DNA from: Aquisalimonas sp007126095
Lineage (GTDB): Bacteria; Pseudomonadota; Gammaproteobacteria; Nitrococcales; Aquisalimonadaceae
Reading direction: 5' to 3'
Assembly (NCBI RefSeq): GCF_048323695.1
Contig: NZ_JBLWFT010000013.1
Location: 23,163-87,162 of the forward strand
DNA length: 64,000 bases
Part shown: positions 18,396 through 28,903 of the stretch, one piece after another
How positions within the stretch are numbered: the stretch's first letter is position 1
How the letters are laid out: the number at the start of each line of letters is the position of its first letter
Program-made: the position numbers and the translations under genes
Notes under the pieces: model-generated
The model's input: only the letters and a program-made list of their open reading frames with translations
What the model was told of the DNA's origin: nothing
Databases searched by the model: none

Positions 18396-18710
18396 ATGAC
18401 GCAACCAACTGATACGAGTCGTCGCAAGTTCCTGAAAACCGGCGCGATGGCGGTGGCCGCGCTGCCTCTGAGCACGTTGATCCACCAGCGGGACGTGCGT
18501 GCCATGGCCAAAGCTGAGGATGGCCACGCCCACCACTACGTCAACGATGCCGCGGACGCGGATCACGAGAGTTACGAGGACGGTCAGCGTTGTGACAACT
18601 GCGCCTTCTGGGCGGGTGAGAGTGACAACGGCTGGGGTGAGTGCCATCACCCGGACTTCGCCGACGTGCTTGTTAAAGACAAGGGCTGGTGCAGCGTCTG
18701 GGCTGGTTGA
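18396..18710 (+). CDS. hip: High-potential iron-sulfur protein (HiPIP) precursor
   Basis: HiPIP is a small periplasmic electron carrier with one [4Fe-4S] cluster cycling 3+/2+. It carries electrons from the bc1 complex to a reaction centre or terminal oxidase. The 104-residue precursor has a twin-arginine signal ('SRRKFLK', then a hydrophobic stretch) and four cluster cysteines at 66, 69, 83 and 99 in the family pattern C-x2-C-x13-C-x15-C. GAGG about 8 bases before the ATG is the likely RBS. A strong terminator follows directly, so it is probably monocistronic. It supports a purple-sulfur-lineage or halophilic gammaproteobacterial host. Confidence 0.93.
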   Translation: MTQPTDTSRRKFLKTGAMAVAALPLSTLIHQRDVRAMAKAEDGHAHHYVNDAADADHESYEDGQRCDNCAFWAGESDNGWGECHHPDFADVLVKDKGWCSVWAG

Positions 18711-18735
18711 ACGGTCGCTGAACCGGATGTGCTGA

Positions 18736-18759
18736 AGCCCTCCTCATGGAGGGCTTTTT
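18736..18759 (+). terminator. Rho-independent terminator after HiPIP
   Basis: The 8-bp stem AGCCCTCC/GGAGGGCT (18736-18743 with 18748-18755) has a TCAT loop and runs into a T tract to 18759. It sits 25 bases after the HiPIP stop. Confidence 0.9.
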
Positions 18760-18820
18760 CGTTGGCGCCGGCGGTGTCTGGACCGTGCCATACTGCTGGA
18801 CTGCGATAGCAGGGGGGCTC

Positions 18821-19531
18821 ATGCCGTATCGACTGTTGGCGGTTGCATTGGCCGCCATTCTTGCCGCCGGATGTGAGGCAATCGACCTGTCGATGCCTCC
18901 GTTCGACCGGGATGACCCGGCGGAGGATGAGGGTGATGACCGCGTTGCCGCCGCCCTTCGCGACGCCCTGCGCGTGGGAACGGAGCGAACCGTGGATCGC
19001 ACGGCCCGTGAGGATGGCTACCTGGGCAACGCGGACATCCGCATCCCGCTCCCGGAGCAGTTCGACTCCGCGGCCTCGCAGCTGCAGCGCGTTGGCCTGG
19101 GCGGTCAGGTGGATACGCTGGAGCGCACCATGAACCGGGCGGCCGAGCAGGCGGCCAGCGAGGCCGCTTCCGTCTTTGCAGGGGCGATCCGCGATATGCG
19201 CCCGGCCGATGTCCACGCCGTGCTGAACGGCGGTTCCGACGCGGCCACCCGGTACCTGCGGGATCAGTCGGAGTCCGAGCTCCGGGAACGGTACCGGCCG
19301 ATCGTGCGTGAGCAGATGGATGCCGCGGGCGTCTATCGGGTCTATCAGCCGCTGCGTGACGGGTACAACCAGCTGCCATTGCTCCCCAGCCTGGAGCTGG
19401 ATCTGGATCGCTACGTGACCGACCAGGCCCTGGACGGCCTGTTCACGGTGCTGGCGGAAGAGGAGGCACGGATCCGGGCGGACCCCGCAGCCCGCACCAC
19501 GGCGCTGCTGCGTGACGTGTTTGGCCGCTGA
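18821..19531 (+). CDS. DUF4197 family lipoprotein
   Basis: The 236-residue precursor has a lipoprotein signal (hydrophobic 'LLAVALAAILAAGC', lipobox Cys at about residue 18) and a helical body of the DUF4197 type ('ALRVGTERTVDRTAREDGYLGNADIRIPLPEQF', 'AASVFAGAIRDM', 'YVTDQALDGLFTVLAEEEARIRADPAARTTALLRDVFG'). Function is not established. The start at 18821 puts the signal peptide at the N-terminus; the frame back to 18746 overlaps the terminator. It is followed 10 bases later by the DUF502 gene. Confidence 0.85.
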   Translation: MPYRLLAVALAAILAAGCEAIDLSMPPFDRDDPAEDEGDDRVAAALRDALRVGTERTVDRTAREDGYLGNADIRIPLPEQFDSAASQLQRVGLGGQVDTLERTMNRAAEQAASEAASVFAGAIRDMRPADVHAVLNGGSDAATRYLRDQSESELRERYRPIVREQMDAAGVYRVYQPLRDGYNQLPLLPSLELDLDRYVTDQALDGLFTVLAEEEARIRADPAARTTALLRDVFGR

Positions 19532-19541
19532 GGAGTCAGGT

Positions 19542-20168
19542 ATGCGCCGGATGAGCAAAGTCTTTCTCAAGGGGCTGGCTGCTGTATTGCCAGTCTTCGT
19601 CACGGTGTACCTGGTTGTGTGGCTTGCCCGCACCGCTGAGGACGTGCTGGGCGGCATTCTCACCGTGCTTCTTCCGGAAAGCTGGTACGTCCCTGGGCTG
19701 GGCCTGATGCTGGGTGTGGCGCTGGTTTTCGTGGTCGGAGTGTTGTTGCAGGCCTATCTGATCCGGCGCCTGTTCGGGCTGGGGGAGGGCCTGCTGCAAC
19801 GGGTTCCTCTGGTGAAGACGGTCTACTCGGCCGTACAGGACGTCATGGCGTTTGTTTCCCGTGACGGTGGCAGCCAGGAATCGCAGGTCGTGCTGGTTCG
19901 GTTGCCGCTGGGCGAGACGGAGGCGAAACTGCTCGGGTTCGTCACCCGGGAGGCCTGGGAGGGTCTGCCGGAGAACATGGGCGATCGGGAAACGGTTGCC
20001 GTGTACCTTCCCATGAGCTACCAGATCGGTGGTTACACATTGATTCTGCCGAGAAAACACCTTGAGCCGGTGGACATGGGCATGGACGAGGCGATGCGGT
20101 TTGCAGTGACCGCAGGCATGTCGACCCAAGGGGGCGGTGGCGCATCGCAACATAAACAGGCGGAATAA
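19542..20168 (+). CDS. DUF502 family inner-membrane protein
   Basis: This 208-residue protein has two membrane helices (about 8-28 and 55-78), a 'RVPLVKTVYSAVQDVMAF' motif typical of DUF502, and a soluble C-terminal domain ('VLVRLPLGETEAKLLGFVTRE', 'VAVYLPMSYQIGGYTLILPRKHLEPVDMGMDEAMRF'). Its role is unknown; family members occur widely in bacteria and plants. AGGAG lies upstream of the ATG. It is probably co-transcribed with the preceding lipoprotein gene. Confidence 0.85.
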   Translation: MRRMSKVFLKGLAAVLPVFVTVYLVVWLARTAEDVLGGILTVLLPESWYVPGLGLMLGVALVFVVGVLLQAYLIRRLFGLGEGLLQRVPLVKTVYSAVQDVMAFVSRDGGSQESQVVLVRLPLGETEAKLLGFVTREAWEGLPENMGDRETVAVYLPMSYQIGGYTLILPRKHLEPVDMGMDEAMRFAVTAGMSTQGGGGASQHKQAE

Positions 20169-20367
20169 ACGCTTGTCCTGAAAGGGTAAAATACCGTGTA
20201 GTCAGCCAGAGGCGCTGCTTCTATGATGGGACTGTCGAGGAGACGCAAACAGAAAAGTCACGCCCATGCGCCCACGGCGTCATCGCTCACAAGGCGATGA
20301 TCGGTAGCCGCCCCGAAGCGGGGTGACGGCTCGGCCCGGGTGCGGGGCAAAACAATGAGGCAGGTCC

Positions 20368-23025
<2,658 letters not shown>

Positions 23026-23090
23026 CCGGCATTCCAGCACCCGGGGCGTGGCACCGCTCCGGGTCGAGACGTCTCGAAAAGGACCCGATC

Positions 23091-24494
23091 ATGGCCACGA
23101 AGACGATCACGGTACCCGACATCGGCGATTTCGACGCCGTCGATGTGATTGAAGTCCTGGTCTCCGACGGTGACACCGTGGAGGCCGAGCAGTCCCTCAT
23201 CACCCTAGAGTCCGACAAGGCGACCATGGAGGTGCCCGCCCCGGAGGCCGGCACCGTCAAGGGCGTGAAAATCAAGGTCGGAGACCAGGTCAAGGAAGGC
23301 GACACCATCCTGGAACTGGAGCCCGCGGAAGGAGATGGCGGCAGTGCAGGTGGTGATGCCGGGGAGGACGCCGAAAAGGAGCCCGAGCCCGAGGCGGCGA
23401 AGGCCGCGCCGGAGCCGGAGAAGCCGGCGGCCCCCGAAGAGCCTGCCGCGGCCAGTGCCCCCGCCGCCAACGGGGGGGCGGCGGAGGCATCTGCGCCGCC
23501 CCGTCATCCGGTGCATCAGGTGGAGGCCGACGCGGCGCCCATTCCGACGCAGTCCATCGACAGCGAGTCCCACAAGCGCGCACATGCGTCCCCCGCCGTG
23601 CGCCGGCTGGCGCGGGAGCTTGGGGTGGATCTCGGTCAGGTCAGTGGATCCGGCCGCAAGGGGCGCATTCTCAAGGACGACGTCCAGGCCTACGTGAAGG
23701 GCGTGGTCAAGCAGGCCCAGTCGGGCGCAGCACCGGCGGCGGGCGCCGAGGGGAGCGCGGGAATTCCGGCCATCCCGCCGGTGGACTTCAGCAAGTTCGG
23801 CGAGGTCGAGGAAGTCCCGCTGTCGCGGATCAAGAAGCTCTCCGGGCCGCACCTGCAGCGCAGCTGGCTGAACCTGCCCCACGTCACCCAGTTCGACGAG
23901 GCGGACATCACGGAGCTGGAGGCCTTCCGCAAGGCGGAGAAGGACGCCGCCGAGAAGGAAGGCGTGAAGCTCACGCCGCTGGCATTCATGGTCAAGGCGT
24001 CCGCCGGGGCGCTGGCGAAGTACCGGGACTTCAACAGTTCGCTCAAGCCCGAGGGCGACGCCATCATCGTCAAGCACTACATCAACGTGGGCGTGGCGGT
24101 GGATACGCCCCAGGGCCTGGTGGTGCCGGTGATCAGGGATGCCGACCAGAAGGGCGTCTACCAGATCGCGCGGGACCTGGGCGAACTCAGCGCCAAGGCG
24201 CGGGACGGCAAGCTCGGCCCGAAGGACATGCAGGGCGGCACGTTCAGCATCTCCAGCCTCGGCGGCATCGGCGGCACGGCGTTCACGCCCATCGTCAACG
24301 CGCCGGAGGTGGCGATCCTTGGAGTGTCGAAGTCGGAGATGAAGCCGAAGTGGAACGGCAAGGAATTCGAGCCGCGGCTGATGCTGCCGTTGTCGCTGTC
24401 CTACGATCACCGGGTGATCGATGGCGCCGCGGCGGCGCGGTTCACTGCCTACCTCGCCGGACTGCTGGCCGATCTGCGCAAGCTGCTGCTGTAA
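23091..24494 (+). CDS. aceF: Pyruvate dehydrogenase E2, dihydrolipoamide acetyltransferase
   Basis: E2 transfers the acetyl group to CoA and forms the core of the complex. The 467-residue protein has a single N-terminal lipoyl domain (lysine in 'LESDKATMEVPA'), an Ala/Pro/Glu-rich linker (about 85-150), a peripheral-subunit-binding domain ('ASPAVRRLARELGVDLGQVSGSG') and a catalytic domain ending in 'DHRVIDGAAAARF'. E. coli AceF has three lipoyl domains, so this is the short form. The lipoyl domain is strikingly similar to that fused to Lpd downstream. Confidence 0.96.
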   Translation: MATKTITVPDIGDFDAVDVIEVLVSDGDTVEAEQSLITLESDKATMEVPAPEAGTVKGVKIKVGDQVKEGDTILELEPAEGDGGSAGGDAGEDAEKEPEPEAAKAAPEPEKPAAPEEPAAASAPAANGGAAEASAPPRHPVHQVEADAAPIPTQSIDSESHKRAHASPAVRRLARELGVDLGQVSGSGRKGRILKDDVQAYVKGVVKQAQSGAAPAAGAEGSAGIPAIPPVDFSKFGEVEEVPLSRIKKLSGPHLQRSWLNLPHVTQFDEADITELEAFRKAEKDAAEKEGVKLTPLAFMVKASAGALAKYRDFNSSLKPEGDAIIVKHYINVGVAVDTPQGLVVPVIRDADQKGVYQIARDLGELSAKARDGKLGPKDMQGGTFSISSLGGIGGTAFTPIVNAPEVAILGVSKSEMKPKWNGKEFEPRLMLPLSLSYDHRVIDGAAAARFTAYLAGLLADLRKLLL

Positions 24495-24512
24495 CCGAAA
24501 AGGATCCGACCC

Positions 24513-26291
24513 ATGGCGACAACAACGATCACGGTTCCCGACATCGGCGATTTCGACGCCGTCGATGTCATTGAAGTCCTGGTGAACGACGGCGACACGG
24601 TGGAGCCGGAGCAATCCCTGATCACCCTGGAGTCCGACAAGGCGACCATGGAAGTGCCTGCCATCACCGGCGGCAAGGTGACGTCGGTGAAGATCAAGGT
24701 AGGCGATCAGGTCAAGGAGGGTGATGTCATCCTGGAGCTGGAGGCCGCCGAAAGCGGCGCGGCCGCGGAGCCCCCGGAGGAGGATGCGCAGCCCGCGGAG
24801 CCGGAGCCTGCCCCTTCTGCCGACAAGGCCGAGAGCAAGCCGGCACCGCAACCCGCCGCCGCGGCCTCGGAGGCTCCGTCCGATGCCGACTGCGACGTGG
24901 TGGTCATCGGCGCCGGGCCGGGTGGCTACACGGCGGCTTTCCGTGCCGCCGATCTGGGGCTCAAGGTCATCCTGGTGGAGCGCTACGATACCCTGGGCGG
25001 CGTGTGTCTGAATGTGGGCTGCATCCCGTCCAAGGCGCTGCTGCACGTCGGCCACATTCTCGACACCGCCGAGCAGTTCAAGGATCACGGCGTGGTCTTC
25101 GGCAAACCGAAGATCGAGTTGGACAAGCTGCGGGACTGGAAGTCCAGTGTTGTCGGCAAGCTCACCGGCGGGCTCGCCAGCATGGCCAAGCAGCGCAAGG
25201 TTGAGACGGTCATCGGCAAGGCCGAGTTCGCCGGACCCCATGAGTTGAAAGTTGAAGGCAAGGATGGCGGGCGGACGATCAAGTTCAAGCACGCCATCAT
25301 CGCCGCCGGCTCCCGGCCTGTGGCGCCGCCGGGCATGGATCTGGACGACCCGCGGGTGATGGATTCCACCGGCGCCCTGGAGCTCGACGAGATTCCCAAG
25401 CGTCTGCTGGTGGTGGGCGGCGGTATCATCGGCTTGGAGATGGCCACCGTCTACGAGGCGCTGGGGGCCAAGGTGACGGTGGTGGAGCTTATGGACCGCC
25501 TCATGGCCGGCGCCGACAAGGACATCCTGCGGCCCTTCGAGAAGCGCGTCCGCGCGCGCTACGAGAACATCTACACCGGCACCAAGGTCGCCGGCATGGA
25601 GGCGCTGAAGAAGGGCATCAAGGTCACCTTCGAAGGCAAGGACGCGCCGGAGACCGATACCTTCGACCGCGTTCTGGTGGCCGTGGGCCGGCGGCCCAAC
25701 GGTGATCTGGTCAACGCCGAGGCGGCGGGCCTGGATGTGGATCGCGGTTTCATCAAGGCTGATGAGCAGATGCGCACCAGCGTGCCGCACATCTTCGCCA
25801 TCGGTGACGTGATCGGCCAGCCCATGCTCGCCCACAAGGCCACCCACGAAGGTAAGGTGGCCGCGGAGGTGATCGCCGGTCACAAGAGCGCGTTCGACGC
25901 GCGGGTGATTCCGTCGGTGGCCTACACCGACCCGGAGGTCGCCTGGGTGGGGCTCACCGAGGAGCAGGCGAAGGAACAGGGCATCAAGGTCGAGAAAGGC
26001 GCCTTCCCCTGGGCGGCCAGCGGCCGCGCCCTCGCCATGGGGCGCGAAGAGGGCATGACCAAGCTGCTCTTTGATGAAGAGACCGGTCGCGTTGTGGGCG
26101 GTGCCATTGTCGGCGTCAGTGCGGGCGACCTGATCGGCGAGGTCGCCCTGGCCATCGAGATGGGCAGCGACGCCACGGACATCGGCCTCACCGTGCACCC
26201 GCACCCGACTCTCAGCGAAACGGTCTGCTTCGCGGCGGAGATGGCGGAAGGGACCATCACGGACCTGTACGTGCCGAAGAAGAAGAAATAA
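24513..26291 (+). CDS. lpd: Dihydrolipoamide dehydrogenase (E3) with N-terminal lipoyl domain
   Basis: E3 reoxidises dihydrolipoamide with NAD+. The 592-residue protein is longer than the usual 475 because it carries an N-terminal lipoyl domain (about 1-80, 'LESDKATMEVPA') and an acidic/Pro linker. The flavoenzyme core follows: FAD motif 'VVVIGAGPGGYTAAFRA', redox disulfide 'GGVCLNVGCIPSKALL', NAD motif 'LLVVGGGIIGLEMATVYEALG', and catalytic His/Glu in 'HPHPTLSET'. It follows aceF after 18 bases with an AAGGA site. Lipoyl-E3 fusions are known in several Gram-negative bacteria. Confidence 0.96.
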   Translation: MATTTITVPDIGDFDAVDVIEVLVNDGDTVEPEQSLITLESDKATMEVPAITGGKVTSVKIKVGDQVKEGDVILELEAAESGAAAEPPEEDAQPAEPEPAPSADKAESKPAPQPAAAASEAPSDADCDVVVIGAGPGGYTAAFRAADLGLKVILVERYDTLGGVCLNVGCIPSKALLHVGHILDTAEQFKDHGVVFGKPKIELDKLRDWKSSVVGKLTGGLASMAKQRKVETVIGKAEFAGPHELKVEGKDGGRTIKFKHAIIAAGSRPVAPPGMDLDDPRVMDSTGALELDEIPKRLLVVGGGIIGLEMATVYEALGAKVTVVELMDRLMAGADKDILRPFEKRVRARYENIYTGTKVAGMEALKKGIKVTFEGKDAPETDTFDRVLVAVGRRPNGDLVNAEAAGLDVDRGFIKADEQMRTSVPHIFAIGDVIGQPMLAHKATHEGKVAAEVIAGHKSAFDARVIPSVAYTDPEVAWVGLTEEQAKEQGIKVEKGAFPWAASGRALAMGREEGMTKLLFDEETGRVVGGAIVGVSAGDLIGEVALAIEMGSDATDIGLTVHPHPTLSETVCFAAEMAEGTITDLYVPKKKK

Positions 26292-26300
26292 TCGGCCAAA

Positions 26301-26533
26301 GGTTCGGCCGGTCGGTGGGGCGTGTGAGACCGCCAGGGTTCCGCACTCCGCCCAACTGTCCTTCTTGCAGAAGGACAGTTTCCGCCCCTCCGGCCTGGTC
26401 GATTTACAGCACATCCCTGTGCTGTAAATCGATGGCGGCGTCCCTGCCGCCACCCTTCGGGCCGGACGGCCTGCGGGTCGGAGCGTCGCGAGTCACCCTG
26501 GCGGTCTCACACGCCCCACCGACCGGCCGAACC
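26301..26533. repeat. Nested inverted-repeat element with 39-bp perfect terminal arms
   Basis: Bases 26301-26339 and 26495-26533 are perfect 39-bp inverted copies. Between them lie three further hairpins: 26354-26364 with 26370-26380 (11 bp), 26399-26413 with 26418-26432 (15 bp, loop TCCC), and 26433-26439 with 26446-26452 (7 bp, loop GTCCCT). The whole would fold into a cloverleaf-like shape in RNA or a branched cruciform in DNA. It fills the gap between the convergent lpd and speE genes, and a REP palindrome follows immediately. No flanking target-site duplication is apparent and no protein is encoded. Confidence 0.85.
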
Positions 26534-26536
26534 GGC

Positions 26537-26560
26537 GTAGGGTGGATCTTCAGATCCACC
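26537..26560 (+). repeat. GTAG-headed REP palindrome, copy 1
   Basis: GTAG is followed by an 8-bp perfect stem GGTGGATC/GATCCACC around a TTCA loop. The stem differs from the main family (GGTGGACC) by a compensated base pair. It lies between lpd and speE, after the nested inverted repeat. Confidence 0.8.
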
Positions 26561-26597
26561 ACGGTTGGACGCCCCGGTTACCGCTCCTGCCGCCCGT

Positions 26598-27461
26598 CTA
26601 CTGGTCCGTCAGCAGGTGCCGGCAGAACTCCGGCACCGCCAGCGCACCACGGTGGATGGCGGCGTTGTAGTACTGCGTCTTGAACGGCTTGCTGGCTGCG
26701 TCGGTCTCGCGGAACTGCGTGAGATCGGCGCCCTTGCTCGCCATGGTGGCGGACCACCAGCCCGAGGGGTAACTGCACACCGGATACTGCAATGTGGCCA
26801 CCCGGCTGAAACCGGCGCCGCGCATGGCCGCGTGCAGGTCCTTCAGGATGGTGTCCACGTGCAGGATCGGTGATTCGCTCTGCTGCACGATCAGCCCGTC
26901 GTCCGCCACGGCCCGGTGGACATCCCGGAAGAACGCCTCGCCGAACAGCCCCTCTGCGGGTCCCACCGGGTCGGTGCTGTCGACGATGACCACGTCCACA
27001 CTGCCGGCGGGCAGGTCCCGGATGTACTGCACGCCGTCCTGGAACAGCAGCTCCGCGCGCGTGTCGTTGTTGGCACCGCACAGTTCCGGGAAGAACCGCT
27101 CGCTCGCCCGCGTCACCCCCTCGTCGATATCCACCTGCACGCAGCGCTCGACGCCGGGGTGGCGCAGCACCTCCTGGAGCATGCCGCAGTCGCCGCCGCC
27201 GATGATCAGCACATTGCGCGGGTCCGGGTGGGTAAACAGCACCGGGTGCGCCATCATTTCGTGGTAGGTGAAATTGTCGCGGCTTGTGAGCATCACGCAG
27301 CCGTCGATCACAAGCAGCCGGCCCCACCGCGTTGTGTCGTACACCTCAATGGACTGATAGGGCGTTTGCTCCGCGTGGAGCTTCTCCGTGATCTCCAGTG
27401 AGAACGCGATGCCCTCCTCGCCGAAGGGCTCGCTGAACCAGCGCTCGCTGTCCAGTCCCAT
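26598..27461 (-). CDS. speE: Polyamine aminopropyltransferase (spermidine synthase)
   Basis: SpeE transfers the aminopropyl group of decarboxylated SAM to putrescine. The 287-residue protein has the Rossmann motif 'VLIIGGGDCGMLQEVLRHPG', the acidic ribose-binding 'VDIDEGVT', and the active-site segment 'VIVDSTDPVGPAEGLF'. 'YQSIEVYDTTRWGRLLVIDGCVMLTSRDNFTYHEMMAHP' covers the putrescine side. The start at 27461 (MGLDSERWF) has GGGAGAG upstream; the frame to 27557 is less likely. It fits with speA (31145) in an arginine-agmatine-putrescine-spermidine route, though the agmatine-processing genes are not in the window. Confidence 0.93.
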   Translation of the reverse strand: MGLDSERWFSEPFGEEGIAFSLEITEKLHAEQTPYQSIEVYDTTRWGRLLVIDGCVMLTSRDNFTYHEMMAHPVLFTHPDPRNVLIIGGGDCGMLQEVLRHPGVERCVQVDIDEGVTRASERFFPELCGANNDTRAELLFQDGVQYIRDLPAGSVDVVIVDSTDPVGPAEGLFGEAFFRDVHRAVADDGLIVQQSESPILHVDTILKDLHAAMRGAGFSRVATLQYPVCSYPSGWWSATMASKGADLTQFRETDAASKPFKTQYYNAAIHRGALAVPEFCRHLLTDQ

Positions 27462-27613
27462 GGTTGCTCTCCCGAGGCCCGCAGGCCGTTTCCGCGTGTG
27501 ATGAGGTGCGCGGCGATTATGCGCAATGGTGCTTGCCGTGACCAGTCTGTGAACCATGGCGCGGTTCCCTGAGCCACGGATGGGCAGACTCGAGATGGGT
27601 CGGTTCGTGGGTG

Positions 27614-27637
27614 CACCCTGTCAGGAATGACAGGGTG
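27614..27637 (+). repeat. Perfect 10-bp hairpin with GGAA loop
   Basis: CACCCTGTCA (27614-27623) and TGACAGGGTG (27628-27637) pair perfectly around GGAA. It lies in the 254-base gap between the divergent speE and binding-protein genes, about 80 bases before the latter's start, within its probable 5' leader. No T tract follows on the plus strand, so it is unlikely to be a simple terminator there. Confidence 0.6.
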
Positions 27638-27715
27638 TCGCTCATGTCCAGCCCATCACTGCCGATACCGACAAAACAAAGGCAGATCAAAACGCAAGTA
27701 GGGGGGGAGCTCAAC

Positions 27716-28882
27716 ATGATTCGCGGATTGCAAGGCGGACGCTGGTTCGCGCTGCTGCTGCTCGTGCCTGCACTGGCACAGGCGGAGCTTCGCTTCGGCA
27801 TGGTTGCACCATTTTCCGGCGGTGCCGCCGGCCTGGGTGAAGGGATGCGCGCGGGCATCGAGGCGCATTTCCGGGAGGTCAACGAGGCCGGCGGCGTCAA
27901 CGGACGATCGCTGGAGCTGATCAGCCGCGACGACGGCTATGAGCCGTCCCGTTCCGCGCCGCTGACCCGGGAGATCATCGACGAGGATGAGGTGCTCGCG
28001 TCAATCGGCAATGTCGGCACGCCCACGGCCATCGTCACCATTCCCATTCACAACCGCAGCGAGACCCTGCTGTTTGGTGCCTTCACCGGTGCGGGCGTGT
28101 TGCGACAGGATCCGCCCGACCGTCACGTGATCAATTTCCGTGCCTCGTACCATCAGGAGACCGCGGCGATGATCGACGGGCTTCTGGAGGCGGGTTTGGA
28201 GCCGGAGGAGATCGCCTTCTTCACGCAGAACGACGGCTTCGGTGACGCCGGCCACAGCGGTGCCATGGCGGCGCTCGAGGCGCACGACGTGTACCGCCCG
28301 GAGGCGCTCGCCCACGGGCGCTACACCCGCGGCACCACGAATATCCATAACGGCCTTGCGACCATCCTGGAGGCGGAGACCGAGCCCCGGGCGATCATCA
28401 TGGTCGGTGTCCACGGCCCCATCGCCGAGTTCATCCAGGAAGCCTACTGGGACCTCCCAGACACTGTCTTCCTGGCCGTCTCCTTCGTGGGCAGCCACGC
28501 CCTGCGCGACGCGCTTGATCCGGAAATGGCGGAGAGCGTGGTGGTCACCCAGGTGGTGCCCCCTTACGACGCCGACCTGCCCGCGGTTTCGGATTACCGG
28601 GATGCCCTGGCGGCCCACGCTCCCGATACCGAGCCCAACTTCATTTCGCTGGAAGGCTACCTGGCTGCCCGCACGTTCGTCGCGGGCCTCGAGCAGGCCG
28701 GCGCCGATCCCGGACGGGAGGATGTTGTCGACGGACTGCTCTCCCTGGGTGAGTTCGACATCGGCCTCGGCGAGACCCTGACGCTGGGGCCGGACGACCA
28801 TCAGGCCAGCGACTCGGTATGGCCCACCCGCATCCGGGATGGCGAGTTCGAGCCGCTGGACTGGTCCCGTCTGTTCGACTAG
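27716..28882 (+). CDS. Periplasmic LivK-like substrate-binding protein (orphan)
   Basis: The 388-residue precursor has a signal peptide ('GGRWFALLLLVPALAQAE') and a type-I periplasmic-binding fold of the branched-chain amino acid/amide family ('LRFGMVAPFSGGAAGLGEGMRAGIEAHFREVNEAGGVNGR', 'GNVGTPTAIVTIPI', 'AFFTQNDGFGDAGHSGAMAAL', 'FISLEGYLAARTFVAGL'). There is no permease or ATPase next to it. A chemoreceptor starts 21 bases downstream, so I infer it feeds ligand information to that receptor rather than to a transporter. The start at 27716 has a strong GGGGGGGAG site. The ligand is unknown. Confidence 0.85.
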   Translation: MIRGLQGGRWFALLLLVPALAQAELRFGMVAPFSGGAAGLGEGMRAGIEAHFREVNEAGGVNGRSLELISRDDGYEPSRSAPLTREIIDEDEVLASIGNVGTPTAIVTIPIHNRSETLLFGAFTGAGVLRQDPPDRHVINFRASYHQETAAMIDGLLEAGLEPEEIAFFTQNDGFGDAGHSGAMAALEAHDVYRPEALAHGRYTRGTTNIHNGLATILEAETEPRAIIMVGVHGPIAEFIQEAYWDLPDTVFLAVSFVGSHALRDALDPEMAESVVVTQVVPPYDADLPAVSDYRDALAAHAPDTEPNFISLEGYLAARTFVAGLEQAGADPGREDVVDGLLSLGEFDIGLGETLTLGPDDHQASDSVWPTRIRDGEFEPLDWSRLFD

Positions 28883-28903
28883 GCCCTGGAAGGAGAATCT
28901 GAC

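Noticed and set aside
23205..26453. A 1082-residue minus-strand frame over aceF and lpd
   Set aside because: It is a shadow of the E2/E3 genes; its composition is His/Arg/Leu-rich with no family resemblance.
26301..26533. Nested inverted repeat as a simple lpd terminator
   Set aside because: There is no T tract after the arms, and the 39-bp perfect outer arms and ordered inner hairpins are not needed for termination.
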